Program-made: the position numbers and the translations under genes
In this document: one piece after another, positions 52,973-62,261 of the stretch
Layout of the letters: every line of letters starts with the position of its first letter
How positions within the stretch are numbered: position 1 is the first letter of the stretch
Assembly (NCBI GenBank): GCA_027450185.1
Contig: DAIDKF010000005.1
Location: 62,304-126,303 of the forward strand
Direction of reading: 5' to 3'
Length of the DNA: 64,000 bases
Origin: Granulicella sp.
Lineage (GTDB): Bacteria > Acidobacteriota > Terriglobia > Terriglobales > Acidobacteriaceae
Notes under the pieces: generated by a model
Told to the model about the DNA's origin: nothing
What the model saw: the letters and a program-made list of their open reading frames with translations, nothing else
The model's database searches: none

Positions 52973-53821
52973 TTAGAACATGGCGAGGATGTCGGCGGGG
53001 GTGAGGCCCTGGGCGCGGAGGGTGCGGAGGGCGAGGGCGTCGTGGCGTTTGGCGAGGCGGATGCCAGCGGCGTCGCGCATGAGGTCACAGTGGAAGTAAG
53101 CGGGAGTGGGAAGGCGAAGGGCGCGCTGGAGGAGGATTTGGCGGGCGGTGGATTTGAGGAGGTCGCGGCCGCGCACGACCTCGGTGATGTGGGTGAGGGC
53201 GTCGTCGACGACGCAGGCGAGTTGATAGCTGGGGAGGCCGATGTCGTCGGGGTTGGAGGTGAGAGGCCTGCGCCAGATGAGGAAGTCGCCGAAGTCGACG
53301 GCGGGAGTGAAGGATTGCGGGCCGGAGTGGAGGTCGGTGAAGAGGATGGGGCGGAGGTCGCCGGGGGTGCGGAAGCGGTAGTTGGTGGTCCTGCGCGGAT
53401 GGCGAGAGTCTAAGAGATCCGCGGCTGGGTCAGTGGGGCGGCAGCGGTTGTTGTAGAGGGGTTCGTCGTCTTCGTCGTCGTGAGGCGCTTGCGTGGATTG
53501 TGCGAGGTCGCGGCGGGAACAGGCGCAGGGGTAGGCGAGGCCGGCGGCGAGGAGTTGGTCGAGAGCGGCGCGGTAGAGGGGAATGCGGTCGGATTGGCGG
53601 ATTTCGGCGTCCCATGTGAGGCCGAGCCAGTGAAGGTCCTCGCGCATGGCGGCGGAGAATTCGGGGCGCGAGCGCTGGGGGTCGAGGTCTTCGTCGCGGA
53701 GATAGAGGGTGCCGCGAGCGTCGCGGGCTCGCTGGTGGGCGATGAAGAAGGTGCGCGCGTGGCCGAGATGCAACAGGCCCGTGGGCGACGGAGCGAGACG
53801 GCCGGTGTAAGGCGTGGACAT
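52973..53821 (-). CDS. gluQ: Glutamyl-Q tRNA(Asp) synthetase
   Basis: Truncated GluRS paralogue that attaches Glu to queuosine in tRNA(Asp). The 282-residue length fits the family, which lacks the anticodon-binding domain. HIGH-type motif is APSPTGLLHLGHARTFF at residues 10-26; zinc-like Cys are in YPCACSRRDL and the KMSKS equivalent is RLAKRHDALALR near the end. ATG 53821 (MSTPYTGRLAPSPTG) is preferred by family length; ATG 53851 is open. No Shine-Dalgarno for either. Convergent with the S9 peptidase gene. Confidence 0.94.
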   Translation of the reverse strand: MSTPYTGRLAPSPTGLLHLGHARTFFIAHQRARDARGTLYLRDEDLDPQRSRPEFSAAMREDLHWLGLTWDAEIRQSDRIPLYRAALDQLLAAGLAYPCACSRRDLAQSTQAPHDDEDDEPLYNNRCRPTDPAADLLDSRHPRRTTNYRFRTPGDLRPILFTDLHSGPQSFTPAVDFGDFLIWRRPLTSNPDDIGLPSYQLACVVDDALTHITEVVRGRDLLKSTARQILLQRALRLPTPAYFHCDLMRDAAGIRLAKRHDALALRTLRAQGLTPADILAMF

Positions 53822-53903
53822 GGTGGTGGAAGTGTGATCCCAGGATTTCATGGAGGGATATGAAGTTGCGGTTGAGTGTGGGCAGGCGGTGGCAGGCGGT
53901 TGC

Positions 53904-53909
53904 TAGACT
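53904..53909 (+). promoter_or_regulatory. TAGACT -10-like box before acyltransferase
   Basis: TAGACT ends eight bases before ATG 53918; no ribosome-binding sequence in between. Confidence 0.4.
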
Positions 53910-53917
53910 AATGCCTA

Positions 53918-55141
53918 ATGATCATATCGGACTCAACTGCGGGACCAGGTCGACATGTCGCGCGCGGGCACCTGTTGGCTCTGGATGGGGTGCGAGGGCT
54001 TGCCATCCTGATGGTGATTGGTTCGCACGCGTTTGAGTCGAACTATGAAGCACGCGGAGTCCTGGTAAGCGCCATTGGACATTTTCTATACTATGGGCTG
54101 TTTGGGGTCGATCTGTTCTTTGTGCTTTCAGGTTTTCTGATTACGGGAATTCTCTTCGATTCGCTCAAAGATGAGGGCTACTTCCGGAAGTTTTATGCGC
54201 GGCGTGCGCTGCGAATCTTTCCGCTCTACTATGGGGTGCTTGCGGCCTGTCTGCTGTTGACCTATCCGCTGCACCTGCACTGGGGCGATATGGGGTGGCT
54301 GCTGGTTTTTTATTTGCAGAATCTGCACCCGATGAAGATTATGAGTTTTTCGCCGGGTGCGGGGATTGGGCTGTATCACTTCTGGTCGCTGGCGGTGGAG
54401 GAGCAGTTTTATCTTGTGTGGCCTGCGATAGTCTTCCTGATTCGCGATAAGCGAAAGCTGATGGTGACGACGCTGGCGGCGTCCTCCATGGCATTATTGC
54501 TGCGCCTGGTGCTGCTTATGGAAGGCGCTTCGCCGTTCGCGATGCATGTGACGATGGTCTGCCGGGCGGACTCTCTTATGCTGGGAGGCACGTTGGCCAT
54601 GCTGTACCGATCCAGTCAATGGCCACGGGTGCAGCGTCTCGCCCCATGGGGATTTTGGGGAGCGACGGCGGTGATGCTGGCCTACATTCTTGTGCTCCAG
54701 CCGTTGCTGGCTGCGCACGGCTCCTATGGTCCACTTTGGGGCAGTGGGGTTCAATATACGGTGCTGGCGGTGGGCTTTGCGTGTCTGCTTGCGTGGTCGC
54801 TACGGGCTGGCTCGGTGTGCTCGTGGCTCTTTCAGTTGAAATGGATGCGGTTTCTGGGGAAGTACAGCTATGGCCTGTATGTGCTGCATGTGCTGGTGCT
54901 GTCGGTCATGAACCTGCCGCTGCGTGCGGTGCTGCTGGGTGTGACGCACAGCAAACTGGTGGCGGTGGTGGGGGCAGGATTGACGTCGCTGGCGGTTTCG
55001 ATTGTTGCGGCGTATGCCAGCTATCACTTGTATGAGAAGCCGTTCCTGAACCTGAAGCATCGGTTCGACTACGCTCGCGGCAAGCTCAATCATGGCTCGC
55101 CGGATGATGCTTATGTTGAGCCGAGGGTGAGCCAGGGGTGA
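53918..55141 (+). CDS. Acyltransferase 3 family membrane protein (OafA/YrhL-like)
   Basis: 407-residue integral membrane O-acyltransferase, probably acetylating a surface polysaccharide or lipid sugar. Motifs in order: LLALDGVRGLAILMVIGSH near residue 19 (catalytic His in helix 1), FGVDLFFVLSGFLITGIL near 62, YARRALRIFPLYY near 93 and FWSLAVEEQFYLVWP near 155. About ten helices. No fused SGNH domain. The C-terminus is short and polar. Convergent with the Y-family polymerase gene across 25 bases. Confidence 0.93.
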   Translation: MIISDSTAGPGRHVARGHLLALDGVRGLAILMVIGSHAFESNYEARGVLVSAIGHFLYYGLFGVDLFFVLSGFLITGILFDSLKDEGYFRKFYARRALRIFPLYYGVLAACLLLTYPLHLHWGDMGWLLVFYLQNLHPMKIMSFSPGAGIGLYHFWSLAVEEQFYLVWPAIVFLIRDKRKLMVTTLAASSMALLLRLVLLMEGASPFAMHVTMVCRADSLMLGGTLAMLYRSSQWPRVQRLAPWGFWGATAVMLAYILVLQPLLAAHGSYGPLWGSGVQYTVLAVGFACLLAWSLRAGSVCSWLFQLKWMRFLGKYSYGLYVLHVLVLSVMNLPLRAVLLGVTHSKLVAVVGAGLTSLAVSIVAAYASYHLYEKPFLNLKHRFDYARGKLNHGSPDDAYVEPRVSQG

Positions 55142-55166
55142 AGCCTCTGCGGAAGAGTGGGCTGGG

Positions 55167-56498
55167 CTACATATACTCGTGGCCGTACTGGACGGGGATC
55201 TGGGTGAAGGCGATGCGGGTGGGGGCGGATTCGCGGGCGGGGAGCATGCCGGCGAAGTGCAGCGTGGTGTGGCCGTACTTCAGGTTGAGCCTGTCCATGG
55301 TGGCGGAGAGTTGATTGCGGTTGCCGGGCTCTTCGAAGAGCGTGGCCTGGAGGTCGGCTTCGGGGATGAGGTTGCGCAGGGTGATGCCCACGAAGAAGGG
55401 CTTGCTGTGATTGGGGCCGGTGGGGGATTGCTTCCAGCAGCCCTGCAGGGCTTCGAGCAGCGAGAGGGTGTCCTGGCAGGGGCGGAAGCGCGCCTCCATG
55501 CCCCAGCCGGTCTGGGTGATGCCGCTGAGGTGCTTCTTCACCTTCGCGGCGCGGGCGAGCTGCGCGGCCTGGGACGGGGTGAGCGAGTACTTGATGGTGA
55601 GGGCGAGCGAGCCGGCGTGGAACTTCTCCATGCGCAGGCGCATGGCGGCTTTGTGGAGCAGCTTGTGGGCGACGGCCCATGCGCCTTCGGGGGAGCGGTG
55701 CTCGGGCGCGAGGACGTGGGAGTGGCCGAGGGACTTTTGCAACTCGCTGGGGACGGGCGCGCCGTCGTCGCCGGTGTCGTTGCCGCGCAGCCAGTGGAAC
55801 ATGCGGTCGCCCCAGACGGAGTCGAAGAGCGTGTGCATGGCGGAGCGGTCGAGGGCGAGTAGGTCAGGCATGGTGCGGATGCCCTTGGCGTTGATGCGGG
55901 CCTCGGTCTTGGCGCCGATGCCGGGAAGGTCGCGGAGTTCGAGGTGGGCGATGGAGTTGGGAAGGCCGGAGGGGAGCAGGCCGACGAGGCCGTCGGGCTT
56001 CTGCATGTCGCTGGCGATCTTGGCGAGGTAGCGATTGGAGGCCATGCCGATGGAGCAGCGGAGGGTGCTGCCGACGTCGTCCTTGATGGCCTGCTTGATG
56101 GCAAGGGAGATCTGGCGGGCGTTGGACGGGAGACGCTCGCGGCCGAGGAGCTGGCAGACCATCTCGTCGATGGAGGGGGTGTGGGCGACGGGGCAGACGC
56201 GCTCGACGGCGGCGACGATCTTGTGGGAGTACTCGGCGTAGGTGGAGTGGTTGCCGTTGACGAGGATGATGCCGGGGCAGATGCGTTTGGCGTCGCTGAC
56301 GCGGGTGCCGGTCTTGATGCCGAGGGCCTTGGCTTCGTAGCTGGCCGCGATAAGCGAGGTGGTGTCGGCCTGGGTGGGGACGACGCCGGTGGGCTTGCCG
56401 CGGTACTCGGGGTGGAGCTCCTGCTCGACGGACGCGAAGAAGCTGTTGAGATCGACGTGGAGGAAGGCGAAGAGGTCGGGTTGAGCGGGAGGGCTCAT
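55167..56498 (-). CDS. Y-family DNA polymerase (UmuC/DinB-like)
   Basis: 443-residue translesion polymerase. Catalytic acids: DLNSFFASVEQ near residue 16 and SIDEM near 108 (Asp-Glu). Finger residues include SYEAKALGIKTGTRVSDAKRICP. The helix-hairpin-helix LRDLPGIGAKTEARINAKGI is near residue 200, followed by a little-finger domain and a longer C-terminus than DinB (GMEARFRPCQDTLSLLEALQ). No C-terminal clamp-binding motif is obvious. Possibly the DinB-like branch paired with damage-inducible operons, but no imuA/dnaE2 is adjacent. A dyad overlapping a perfect TATAAT lies directly upstream. Confidence 0.92.
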   Translation of the reverse strand: MSPPAQPDLFAFLHVDLNSFFASVEQELHPEYRGKPTGVVPTQADTTSLIAASYEAKALGIKTGTRVSDAKRICPGIILVNGNHSTYAEYSHKIVAAVERVCPVAHTPSIDEMVCQLLGRERLPSNARQISLAIKQAIKDDVGSTLRCSIGMASNRYLAKIASDMQKPDGLVGLLPSGLPNSIAHLELRDLPGIGAKTEARINAKGIRTMPDLLALDRSAMHTLFDSVWGDRMFHWLRGNDTGDDGAPVPSELQKSLGHSHVLAPEHRSPEGAWAVAHKLLHKAAMRLRMEKFHAGSLALTIKYSLTPSQAAQLARAAKVKKHLSGITQTGWGMEARFRPCQDTLSLLEALQGCWKQSPTGPNHSKPFFVGITLRNLIPEADLQATLFEEPGNRNQLSATMDRLNLKYGHTTLHFAGMLPARESAPTRIAFTQIPVQYGHEYM

Positions 56499-56500
56499 GT

Positions 56501-56515
56501 GCGAATTATATTCGC
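56501..56515 (-). promoter_or_regulatory. Dyad overlapping TATAAT before Y-family polymerase
   Basis: GCGAAT-TAT-ATTCGC, perfect 6-bp arms, two bases before the ATG. On the minus strand it contains TATAAT (56510-56505) six bases before the start codon. A repressor bound here would cover both promoter and start, as expected for a damage-inducible gene. Confidence 0.55.
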
Positions 56516-56641
56516 CGGGTGTTCGCCTGAGGGAAAGTTTGAGACGGAAGGCGTGGAACAGGCAAGGGCGAAGGTTCAGGGATTAGAGAAGGCTCTCTAC
56601 TGCGCAGCGCAAAAGGCGGCGCGGCTGCGGTGGAGATGCGG

Positions 56642-57061
56642 TCAGAGTTGGGGTGGGGTGGGGCTGTCGAGGGAGACTGGTTTCGCTCCGATGATCTTGA
56701 AGACGAAGTAGAACTTGGTTTCGTTGTCGAAGGAGCTGATCTCGCGGGAGTGGGAGCGGACGCCGTTGGACTCGGCCCAGAGCTCGTAGTCGGTGTCCTG
56801 GGCGAGGTCTCCGAAGCGGTAGTTGCCGGCGTCGTCGGCGATGTAGGTTTTGACGGCGTTGGAGTGGGAGTTTTTGAGGTAGACGATGGCCCCGCCGATG
56901 GGAGCACCGGCTTTGTCGACGACCCTGCCCTCGACGACGCGCTCGATGATGTGGTGCGTTGGGGGCTTCTGGATGTTGAGGATCTGCGCGGGGGCGGTTG
57001 CGGGCAGGGTGGCGCATGCCAGCGATACGGCCAGGAGCGAGAGTGCGGTGCGGCTACTCAT
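56642..57061 (-). CDS. Exported carboxypeptidase-regulatory-like domain protein
   Basis: 139-residue secreted protein. Signal peptide is TALSLLAVSLACATLPATAPA. One CarboxypepD_reg/transthyretin-like beta-sandwich follows: VEGRVVDKAGAPIGGAIVYLKNSHSNAVKTYIADDAGNYRF, then the family's usual DTDYELWAESNG. Likely a structural or binding domain rather than an enzyme. ATG 57061 overlaps the last eight bases of the LysW-like gene, so it appears translationally coupled to that unrelated protein. Confidence 0.82.
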   Translation of the reverse strand: MSSRTALSLLAVSLACATLPATAPAQILNIQKPPTHHIIERVVEGRVVDKAGAPIGGAIVYLKNSHSNAVKTYIADDAGNYRFGDLAQDTDYELWAESNGVRSHSREISSFDNETKFYFVFKIIGAKPVSLDSPTPPQL

Positions 57062-57257
57062 CCTCATCTTCAGTAACATGCAGAGTTTCATCTTCATCAT
57101 CGTAGCCTTCTTCATCGACAGGAGCTAGTTCCAACGGGTCGCTGGAGACGACTTCAAGTTCGGTTCCACATTCATCACACTGAATGATCTCGCCCTCTTC
57201 GACATCGTCGACATCGATGTCCAAGGGATTGTCACACTCTGGGCAAACGACTGACAT
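57054..57257 (-). CDS. LysW-like acidic zinc-ribbon protein
   Basis: 67-residue protein. The N-terminal half is a zinc ribbon with two Cys pairs (VCPECDNPLDID and QCDECGTELEVV). The C-terminal half is strongly acidic and ends DETLHVTEDEDE. LysW proteins carry the growing amino acid on a C-terminal Glu in lysine/arginine synthesis by the alpha-aminoadipate route; that tail normally ends EDWGE, which is absent. No LysX or other Lys genes are nearby. GGAG lies seven bases before ATG 57257. Could be a different zinc-ribbon carrier or regulator. Confidence 0.85.
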   Translation of the reverse strand: MSVVCPECDNPLDIDVDDVEEGEIIQCDECGTELEVVSSDPLELAPVDEEGYDDEDETLHVTEDEDE

Positions 57258-57434
57258 AAACGTTCTCCTCTGTTGCAGGCACGAAGCCGAAATCAAACCG
57301 CGGTGTGGCAGAGCTAGTACGATGGTGCTGGCACCGCGATCACCTTTTCTAGTTCTAGCGGGACAGGCGCGGCGCGTCAACCTTGAGATGCGGGGCGATG
57401 CCGACACGGTGCAAATCGCGGTTTGGAGGCGGAG

Positions 57435-58943
57435 ATGAAACGGACGTTGGGCATGTGCGGATTGTTGCTGGGTGTGGCGGCAATGGCGGGTGGACAGATG
57501 CCGATGGGAGCGGGTGCGATGGCGCCGCTGCCGGTGGACCCTGCGGTAAAGCAGGCGCTGAAGGGAGTTTCAGCCGAGAGAGTGCAGGCGGATCTGGCCA
57601 GGCTGGTGAGCTTTGGGACGCGGAGCACGCTCTCAAGCATGGATGCGGAGTTGCCGCCGGGACAGGGGATCAATGCCGCGGCGGATTGGATTACGAGCGA
57701 GTTCGAGGCGATATCGAAGGAGTGCGGCGGGTGTCTGGAGGTGAAGCGGGATGAGTTTGTGCAGCCTACGACGACGGTGGGGTATGGGCGCATTCCGAGG
57801 CCGACGAAGCTGGTGAATGTGTATGCGATATTGCGGGGGACGGGCGGCGAGCGGGCACCGTGGGTGCTGGTGACGGGGCACTATGATTCGCGGGCGACGG
57901 ATGTGATGGACGACAAGCTGACGTCGCCGGGGGCGAATGACGATGGGAGCGGGGTGGCGGTGTCGCTGGAGTCGGCAAGGGCGATGGCTCGGCTGCGGAA
58001 GACGGGCGTGAGGCTGACGGGGACGATGGTGTTTGTGGCGGTGGCCGGAGAGGAGCAGGGGCTGTATGGATCCGCGCACCTGGCCAAGCTGGCGAAGGCG
58101 GAGGGATGGCCGCTGGAGGCGGTGCTGAATGATGACATCGTCGGGGGCGATACGACACCGGTCGCTCCGGGTGCGGGCGAGACGATGCAGCGGAAGGATG
58201 TGGTGCGGGTGTTCAGCGAGAGTGTGCCTTCGAACGCGACGCCGGAAGAGCAGCGGAGGATATTGGGCCTGGGCGCGGAGAATGATTCGCCGTCACGGGA
58301 GCTGGCGCGGCAGATTGTGGAGTTGGCACCGGCGTACTTCGCTGCGGACGGGACGCCGATGAAGAAGAGTGGGATGAAGATGGACACGATGATGTGCCCG
58401 ATGATGCCGATGAGCGGGGCGTTTCATCCCGTGATGGAGTTGCGGCGGGACCGGTATCTGCGCGGCGGCGATCACATCAGCTTCAACGCGGAGGGTTTTG
58501 CGGCGGTGCGGTTTACGGAGTGGCGGGAGAACTTTGACCATCAGCACCAGACGCTGCGCACCGAGAACGGAGTGGAGTATGGCGACCTGCTGAAGTTTGT
58601 TGACTTCAAGTATGTGGTGAGGGTGGCGCAGTTGAATGCGCTGACGATGGCGTCGCTGGCGGCGGCACCAAGCGAGCCGCAGAAGGTGCGGATCCTGACC
58701 AGGGCGCTGGATAATAACAGTGAGCTGGCGTGGGAGCCATCGGCGTTTGCGCCGCCTGGGACGACCTATGAGGTGGTGTGGCGGGATACGGCGGAGAATC
58801 GTTGGATGCACAACCAGAGCGCAGGTGCTGCGACACATCTGAAGCTGAATGTGAGTAAGGACAACGTGCTGTTTGGTGTGCGCGCGGTGAGTGCCGCGGG
58901 AGACCGGTCGCTGCCGGTGCCGCCGCAGCCGGCACGAGAGTAG
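57435..58943 (+). CDS. Exported M28-family metallopeptidase
   Basis: 502-residue zinc aminopeptidase-like protein with a signal peptide (GMCGLLLGVAAMAGG). Zinc and catalytic residues: His in VTGHYDSRAT near 144, Asp in GANDDGSGVAV near 165, Glu-Glu in VAGEEQGLYGSAH near 197 and a late His in GGDHISFNAEGF. A Met-rich loop (MKMDTMMCPMMPMSG, near residue 315) is unusual and might touch metal. The C-terminal ~100 residues look like a fibronectin-type beta domain (LAWEPSAFAPPGTTYEVVWRD). GGAGG lies five bases before ATG 57435. Divergent from the LysW-like gene. Confidence 0.92.
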   Translation: MKRTLGMCGLLLGVAAMAGGQMPMGAGAMAPLPVDPAVKQALKGVSAERVQADLARLVSFGTRSTLSSMDAELPPGQGINAAADWITSEFEAISKECGGCLEVKRDEFVQPTTTVGYGRIPRPTKLVNVYAILRGTGGERAPWVLVTGHYDSRATDVMDDKLTSPGANDDGSGVAVSLESARAMARLRKTGVRLTGTMVFVAVAGEEQGLYGSAHLAKLAKAEGWPLEAVLNDDIVGGDTTPVAPGAGETMQRKDVVRVFSESVPSNATPEEQRRILGLGAENDSPSRELARQIVELAPAYFAADGTPMKKSGMKMDTMMCPMMPMSGAFHPVMELRRDRYLRGGDHISFNAEGFAAVRFTEWRENFDHQHQTLRTENGVEYGDLLKFVDFKYVVRVAQLNALTMASLAAAPSEPQKVRILTRALDNNSELAWEPSAFAPPGTTYEVVWRDTAENRWMHNQSAGAATHLKLNVSKDNVLFGVRAVSAAGDRSLPVPPQPARE

Positions 58944-58969
58944 AGCTGAAGCTGAGGGGAAGGCGTTCG

Positions 58970-59842
58970 ATGGCGTTTCGATCCAACAATCCGATTTCGC
59001 TGGTGTTTCCGCCGTTTCGCGGAGTGACGCGGCGAATCATTCTGATTGCGCTGTGCGTGTACCTGGGGATGGCGGCGATTGGGCTGTTTTCGCCGGTGCT
59101 GGCCGGGGTGCTGATGTCGCTGTTTGAGCTGCGCGCGGACCAGGCGCTGCACCCGCTGATCTGGGAGCTGGTGACGTACCCGTTCATGGGGGATGGGTTA
59201 CTGAGCGTTGCGTTTGCGCTGCTGTCGCTGTGGTTCTTCGGGTCGGCGCTGGAGGAGGAACGCGGGTCACGGTGGCTGGGCGAGTTCTTTCTGGCGGCGA
59301 CGCTTGGCGGAGGTGCGATCGCGTCGGCGCTGGTCCAGGTTGCGATACGGCAGGCGCCGGAACTTGTGCCGCAGATCTGGACGGCGGGGCTGTGGCCGGC
59401 GGTGCTCGCTGTGCTGGTGGCGTATGGGCGGATCCATGCCGAGAACCCGGTGAAGTTCAACTTCCTGTTTACGCTCAAGGCGAAGTATCTGGCGGCGATT
59501 TATGTGCTGTTCTATGTGGGGCTGGCGCTGGTGGGAGGCGACCGCTTCGGTGCGCTGACGGCGTTGTGCAATGCCGGGGCGGGGTATGGGTTTCTGGTGC
59601 TGGCGCCGCGGCGCGGGTTCCGGGTGGGCGTGGCGGAGAGGTGGTTTGCGGTGCGCAACTGGTACTACCGCGTGAAGCGGCGGCGTGCGGCAAAGAAGTT
59701 TACCGTGTACATGCGCAAGCAGGGGAAAGATGCGCCGATCGATGAGGATGGGCACTACGTGGATACGGAGGGTACGCTGGGCGGCAAGCAGGGACGCAGT
59801 GCCAACGGGCGCGATCCCAATGACAAGCCGTGGATGAACTAG
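58970..59842 (+). CDS. Rhomboid-like membrane protein lacking catalytic Ser/His
   Basis: 290-residue protein with about six helices in rhomboid layout, then a basic cytoplasmic tail (YYRVKRRRAAKKFTVYMRKQG) of ~75 residues. The L1 loop-like WELVTYPFMGDGLLSVAFALLSLWFFGSALEEERGS matches rhomboid proteins well. The catalytic GxSG is replaced by WTAGLWPAVLA, and the His of the last helix is absent (TALCNAGAGYGFLVL). It is therefore a predicted pseudoprotease, perhaps a chaperone or binder. GGGGAAGG lies six to seven bases before ATG. Follows the M28 peptidase gene by 26 bases and may be co-transcribed. Confidence 0.85.
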   Translation: MAFRSNNPISLVFPPFRGVTRRIILIALCVYLGMAAIGLFSPVLAGVLMSLFELRADQALHPLIWELVTYPFMGDGLLSVAFALLSLWFFGSALEEERGSRWLGEFFLAATLGGGAIASALVQVAIRQAPELVPQIWTAGLWPAVLAVLVAYGRIHAENPVKFNFLFTLKAKYLAAIYVLFYVGLALVGGDRFGALTALCNAGAGYGFLVLAPRRGFRVGVAERWFAVRNWYYRVKRRRAAKKFTVYMRKQGKDAPIDEDGHYVDTEGTLGGKQGRSANGRDPNDKPWMN

Positions 59843-59844
59843 AC

Positions 59845-59950
59845 CATTTTCCCTGAGGATGGGTATCCGGAAACGGGTCTACAGTGGCGTTTTCATTGGG
59901 GAAAACGCCCATAGGAATCGTATCCCTGGTTTACACCTTCAGGGAAAATG
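59845..59950. terminator. Nested inverted repeats between convergent genes
   Basis: Outer arms CATTTTCCCTGA (59845-59856) and TCAGGGAAAATG (59939-59950), perfect over 12 bp. Inside is a second hairpin GGCGTTTTC/GAAAACGCC (59886-59894 with 59901-59909, six-base loop). Nearly fills the gap between the rhomboid-like stop and the next minus-strand stop. The inner hairpin alone could terminate; the long outer pairing is unusual. Confidence 0.6.
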
Positions 59951-59952
59951 AA

Positions 59953-60357
59953 CTAGGAGCGAAGCCGGGCGGCGGGCCTGGTGGGGCGAGAGATGCGGTG
60001 AAAGAAGATGGCCGCGCCGAGCATGGGAACGCCGAGGAAGAGGAGGCTTGCGCCGATGAGGCCGGTGACGGCGTCGGCGGTGTTGCGGCCCGCGGTAAGC
60101 GTGAGGACCAGGTTGAGGACGCCGGCGGCGAAGAGTAGCACGCTGGTGACGCGCGGCTGAAAGAGGCCGACGAGGAGCAGCAGCGGGAAGGCCATGGCAA
60201 GGGCCTGGACGCAGAGGGCGTCGGCGGTGAGCGGCGAGCCCTGGTGGACGGCGGTGTAGAAGACGTGCAGGCTGATGCCGCAGAGCAGCGCGCTGTAGAG
60301 GATCAGCGCGGCTGCCAGGATGCGGTTGGGGATGGACCAGCGGTTGGGGTTGGGCAT
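59953..60357 (-). CDS. Four-helix membrane protein downstream of aspS
   Basis: 134-residue unrecognised membrane protein with four hydrophobic helices (ILAAALILYSALLCGISLHVF, ALAMAFPLLLLVGLF, VTSVLLFAAGVLNLVLTL, VTGLIGASLLFLGVPMLGAAIFF). Ends in a basic tail. ATG 60357 begins PNPNRWSIPNR; GGAG lies ten bases upstream. Starts seven bases after the aspS stop, so it is the last gene of the hisS-aspS transcript. No function can be assigned. Confidence 0.75.
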   Translation of the reverse strand: MPNPNRWSIPNRILAAALILYSALLCGISLHVFYTAVHQGSPLTADALCVQALAMAFPLLLLVGLFQPRVTSVLLFAAGVLNLVLTLTAGRNTADAVTGLIGASLLFLGVPMLGAAIFFHRISRPTRPAARLRS

Positions 60358-60364
60358 GTGGGCG

Positions 60365-62221
<1,857 letters not shown>

Positions 62222-62230
62222 AATCTTTCT

Positions 62231-62236
62231 ATTGTA
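62231..62236 (-). promoter_or_regulatory. TACAAT -10-like box before aspS
   Basis: TACAAT (minus strand) nine bases before GTG 62221, in the 40-base hisS-aspS gap. It could give aspS its own short-leader transcript. Confidence 0.4.
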
Positions 62237-62261
62237 CGAAGTTTGTGCGCTGACTCCGAAT

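Noticed and set aside
57054-57257. Calling the zinc-ribbon protein a true LysW for lysine biosynthesis
   Set aside because: EDWGE ending absent and no pathway genes in the window; kept as LysW-like only.
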